This document shows positions 60,791 through 64,000 of a stretch of 64,000 bases of DNA, one piece after another; the first letter of the stretch is position 1; the number at the start of each line of letters is the position of its first letter. Made by a program: the position numbers and the translations under genes. Below the pieces are notes generated by a model. The model had not been told where the DNA came from, ran no database searches, and saw nothing but the letters and a program-made list of their open reading frames with translations. Source of the DNA: Paroedura picta (lineage: Eukaryota > Chordata > Lepidosauria > Squamata > Gekkonidae); the NCBI RefSeq assembly GCF_049243985.1, contig NC_135377.1, positions 32,813,255 to 32,877,254 of the forward strand, given 5' to 3'.

Positions 60791-61766
60791 CCATCATTCT
60801 GAATTAAAAAAGCACCATGGTAAAATCTTTTGCTTGAAGTAATTACCAGCAGAAAAGAGTGTAAACTACAGTTACCAAACTGATCTTGTACTCTGTTACT
60901 CATCTAACATTTTCTGCAAACTGCCCTGGGGGTGGCATATAAATACAAATAAACTAAACAAATAAATAAATGAATGAATATCATGTGATTTTTGCTTTAC
61001 TTTTAAAGAACTTTAAGCCCTTGCTTTTAAGCATCTTGGATCTTCCCAACACTAGACCTCAACCTTTGAAAAGGAGTCAACACAAGCGTATAAGTTTCCA
61101 TACAGAGATATCACTACATAAAATCCTGCTTTTAGGCATGCCCGCTATTGTTCATGCCAGCACTACATTCAATATTCATTCAGTGAGTCATCCTCAAAAA
61201 AAAAAAAAACTTCAAAGAGAAACAGATGAGTACCATTAATTATAAAACATTAACCAAAACACTGAGCTAGCTGCACTCAAACAAATACTGCACACTGAGT
61301 AGGTGGACCAGATTTTTCCTTACTATATTCTTTAAACTATTCATTTTTCAATTGTGTATTCTTGTATCTGAGCAAATATTAAAGTACATTTCATCTGCAT
61401 TCTACAATCCAGTTGTTTTTGTCAATTGTTTCTAGAATGCACACTTATCATCATTTTGTTACAAAACTGGGTGATAATAAAATGACAAATTAGGTTAGAC
61501 CATGAGATGAAATGCTACTTGTGAATTTACCAGTCACAAGTGCCCACTAAATGCCAGGAACATGAGGGAACATGACTTTTTTCCTGGGTTCATCCCAGAG
61601 TGTCCCTGTAACATTCAAAGGCCCACAGTGATGTGGGCAAGCCTGATCTATATCATGACATCTGTGTCCTGCAATCATGTATTTAGAAAAAATTGATGGG
61701 GGAAACTCTCAGACACAACAGTGGTTCTTTAAGCCTCATGACAGTGTAAGTGAAGCCACAGATACA
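60791..61766. other. No feature recognised
   Basis: AT-rich sequence with an A-run at 61196-61210. The stretch near 60920-60965 (CTGCCCTGGGGGTGGCATAT and an AAATAAATAAATG end) may be a short L2 tail. No gene seen. Confidence 0.45.
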
Positions 61767-62026
61767 CACAATCACAATACTAGCTTACCATTTAAAGGTC
61801 ACTGAGACAAACAGGACATTTGAAACTGGGTAAGAAGGTTTTGGATCCAAGGTTACTTTAACATTCACTATTAAGTAACAAATAACCACAGAAAAGCACA
61901 ATCACAATACTAGCATACCATTTAAAGGTCACTGAGACAAACAGGACATTTGAAACTGGGTAAGAAGGTTTTGGATCCAAGGTTACTTTAACATTCACGA
62001 TTAAGTGACAAATACCCTGAAGTAGA
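61767..62026. repeat. 130-bp tandem duplication
   Basis: Two adjacent copies, 61767-61896 and 61897-62026. They differ at only a few positions in the main block (TAGCTTACC versus TAGCATACC, CACTATTAAGTAAC versus CACGATTAAGTGAC). Confidence 0.92.
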
Positions 62027-62079
62027 CTGGTAGGTTTTGCCAAAATGATCACAACGGCTTCATGGGTACATCTTTTGGC

Positions 62080-62500
62080 ATGATCTCCAACCTCCTGGTG
62101 GTCCCTGGCCCCAAGGAAGCCAGCTTAACCTCAACCAGGTCAACCTGGTTTCTCCAACCTGGCCCACACCTGGTGGAATGAGTTCCCAGAGGAGATCAGG
62201 GAGCTCACCCGGCAGGCATTTTGTTGAGGCTGACCTAAACCACTGCTTCCCACTGGCCCCCCAGCCTTCATCCTATGATGGCCACTACAATTTTGCCCAA
62301 CCCACTGGGCCTCAGTATGAATTGAATTAATGCTCTTTGAAGTATTCCACTGTTCTATAATTCTGTTACTGTTGTTATTATGTTAATGTTATTGTTGTTA
62401 TCACCTTGTTATTACTACAAATGGAGTTACCTGTATAGTTTCTTGTTTCATGTAAACCGTCCTAAGCCTTCAGGGAGGTAGGCAAATAAATTAATAAATA
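62080..62500 (+). mobile_element. L2-like LINE 3' fragment
   Basis: Decayed end of the ORF (CTCCTGGTGGTCCCTGGCCC, then CACACCTGGTGGAATGAGTT) followed by a 3' tail with AAATAAATTAATAAATA. Confidence 0.75.
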
Positions 62501-64000
62501 GATAAACAAACAAACAAATCAATAAATGACATCATGAAATTAGTCCTTGAATAATGAATGCTGGAATTCTATTCAAGTCTATTTCTACCAAGGATGAGCT
62601 GGTTTGTAGGCCATAGCTTGTGGGTAGCTGACTGTCTACATAGGGATGCACCCAATTCTCCGAATTCATTCTGTCAATCAATCCATATAGTTGTCTCTCT
62701 CGCTCTTACATCACTCATGATTATCGCTTCATAACAATACAGTATAAATGAAGGTCTAAGTTTGTTAACTGTCAAAAGAATGGGAAATAAAGGTACCACA
62801 GCAGGCAAAGTCTCCAAGTTCAGTTTGGTGCTTAGGAACCAGCAGAAGTGGGTTTTTAACAGCTTAGAGGTAAACATCATCACTAAGTAAACATCCAAGA
62901 TGCTATCGTTTCTCAAAACAAGCACCACTGATCCAACCTCCTGCAGCATTACATTTCCCATACTGCTAAAGACCATGAGTTTGTTTAGAAACTGGAAATA
63001 CACCATTTGGGACAGTCTTTCTGTTGATCCTTTGTCCACATTCTGCTTGACTCTGTATTTGTGTCCCATTTTCCCTTCAATATTAAAAGGAGCTGTCTTA
63101 CAAACTATTAAGCTCGTCTACTCAAATTGGAGGCAGCTACCCATGTCACATGCAAAGAACTTTCCCAACCCTGAAACTCAAGATCCTTTTAACTGGAGGT
63201 GCCAAAGACCGAGGGCAAGGCACATGCCTTACAAATGAACTCTTCCTCCTTCTCACCATCTCATACTCTTCGACTCAAGAGGTGACTGAAGTAATTATGT
63301 TGAGGCCATACATCCTATTTTAACAGGGCACTCACTGACTGATTACACTGCCAGTAATTTGCCCAATCATTCCTACTGGCAGTGCAACTTGTGTTCCCAT
63401 GCCAAATCAATACAACAGGGCCACCCACAGACAAATTAGAGCTTTCTAGAACCTCAAAGGGCTCACCCAGTATGCAGGGAATTATGTGTTTGTAAACTAA
63501 CCAAAAGACAAATAAAAATGCAAAAGCCCAACAACAACAAACCAAACCGTCTGAGAATGACACAGTAAGCTCCAGGAACAGAATAGCTAAGAGTCAGTTA
63601 AAGGAAAAGCAAAACAAAAACAAAGCCAAAGATGATAGGGAAATTGGGGGATGTGAGCAAATAGATAAAACTTTCTAAACCATTTCACACACATACCAAA
63701 TATTCCTCCTGGGATCCATAGAGCAACAAGAGGCCACACACAAAGAACAGGAAGTCTTCTGTATAACAGGAAGGACCCTCCAGTATGGAATAAAACATGT
63801 TTTTCACATCCACCTCTAAAACGGGAAGAGAAAGGCTGAAAAGGAAGTAGAATGAGGACTACCTAGGCATGCAGTGCTGGAAGCAAAAGAGTTGAGCACA
63901 AGAGGAAGGCCTCTAACAGGTGCTACTTCTGTGTGCCTCCACTGAAATTAGGCTAGGAAACCATCCCTCAAATACTATTGTTGAGAAGAAGGCAGGTGAG
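62501..64000. other. No gene recognised
   Basis: Unique-looking sequence up to the window edge. A frame of 131 codons on the minus strand (63069-62674) has no resemblance I know and no splice context. An 11-bp-arm hairpin lies at 63346-63384. Confidence 0.45.

Overview
This is a vertebrate nuclear genomic window. The repeat fauna (L2-like, CR1/L3-like, Bov-B and L1 LINEs, several tRNA-derived SINE families, palindromic hAT MITEs) suggests a squamate reptile, possibly a gecko-like lizard; the species itself cannot be told from the sequence. About 5-6% is exonic and the rest is introns, interspersed repeats and unique non-coding DNA.

Three host genes are supported. On the + strand at the left end, a CpG-rich promoter (about 300-800) starts a spliced, apparently non-coding gene (about 411-4905). 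One of its introns carries a complete C/D box snoRNA matching SNORD87, which identifies the gene as SNHG6. Facing it on the - strand is MCMDC2, complete in 14 coding exons (18152 down to 4980, 684 residues), the meiotic MCM-domain protein. Their 3' ends converge, with opposed poly(A) signals about 50 bp apart. Upstream of MCMDC2 on the same strand is SGK3, complete in 16 coding exons (48585 down to 26627, 490 residues), a PX-domain AGC kinase. The order SGK3, MCMDC2, SNHG6 with these orientations matches human 8q13.

The MCMDC2-SGK3 interval (18153-26626) has no gene. It holds a long reverse-oriented L2-like LINE, an 870-bp element with terminal inverted repeats, a Bov-B remnant and a GAAA microsatellite. 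The 15 kb upstream of the SGK3 start codon (48586-64000) contains no coding exon I can support and must include SGK3 5' untranslated and upstream sequence; it is rich in CR1, SINE and GC-rich hairpin elements.

Points worth a second look: a triplicated 5' splice site in MCMDC2; a 130-bp pyrimidine microsatellite beside another MCMDC2 splice donor; a NAGNAG acceptor and a displaced start codon in SGK3; a SINE about 15 bp from an SGK3 splice donor; two CpG-rich blocks built as chains of perfect hairpins; and short-TIR elements sharing a CATTATGCA-type motif, one nested in an L2. I saw no retrovirus, LTR element, Polinton, CRISPR array or bacterial-type system.
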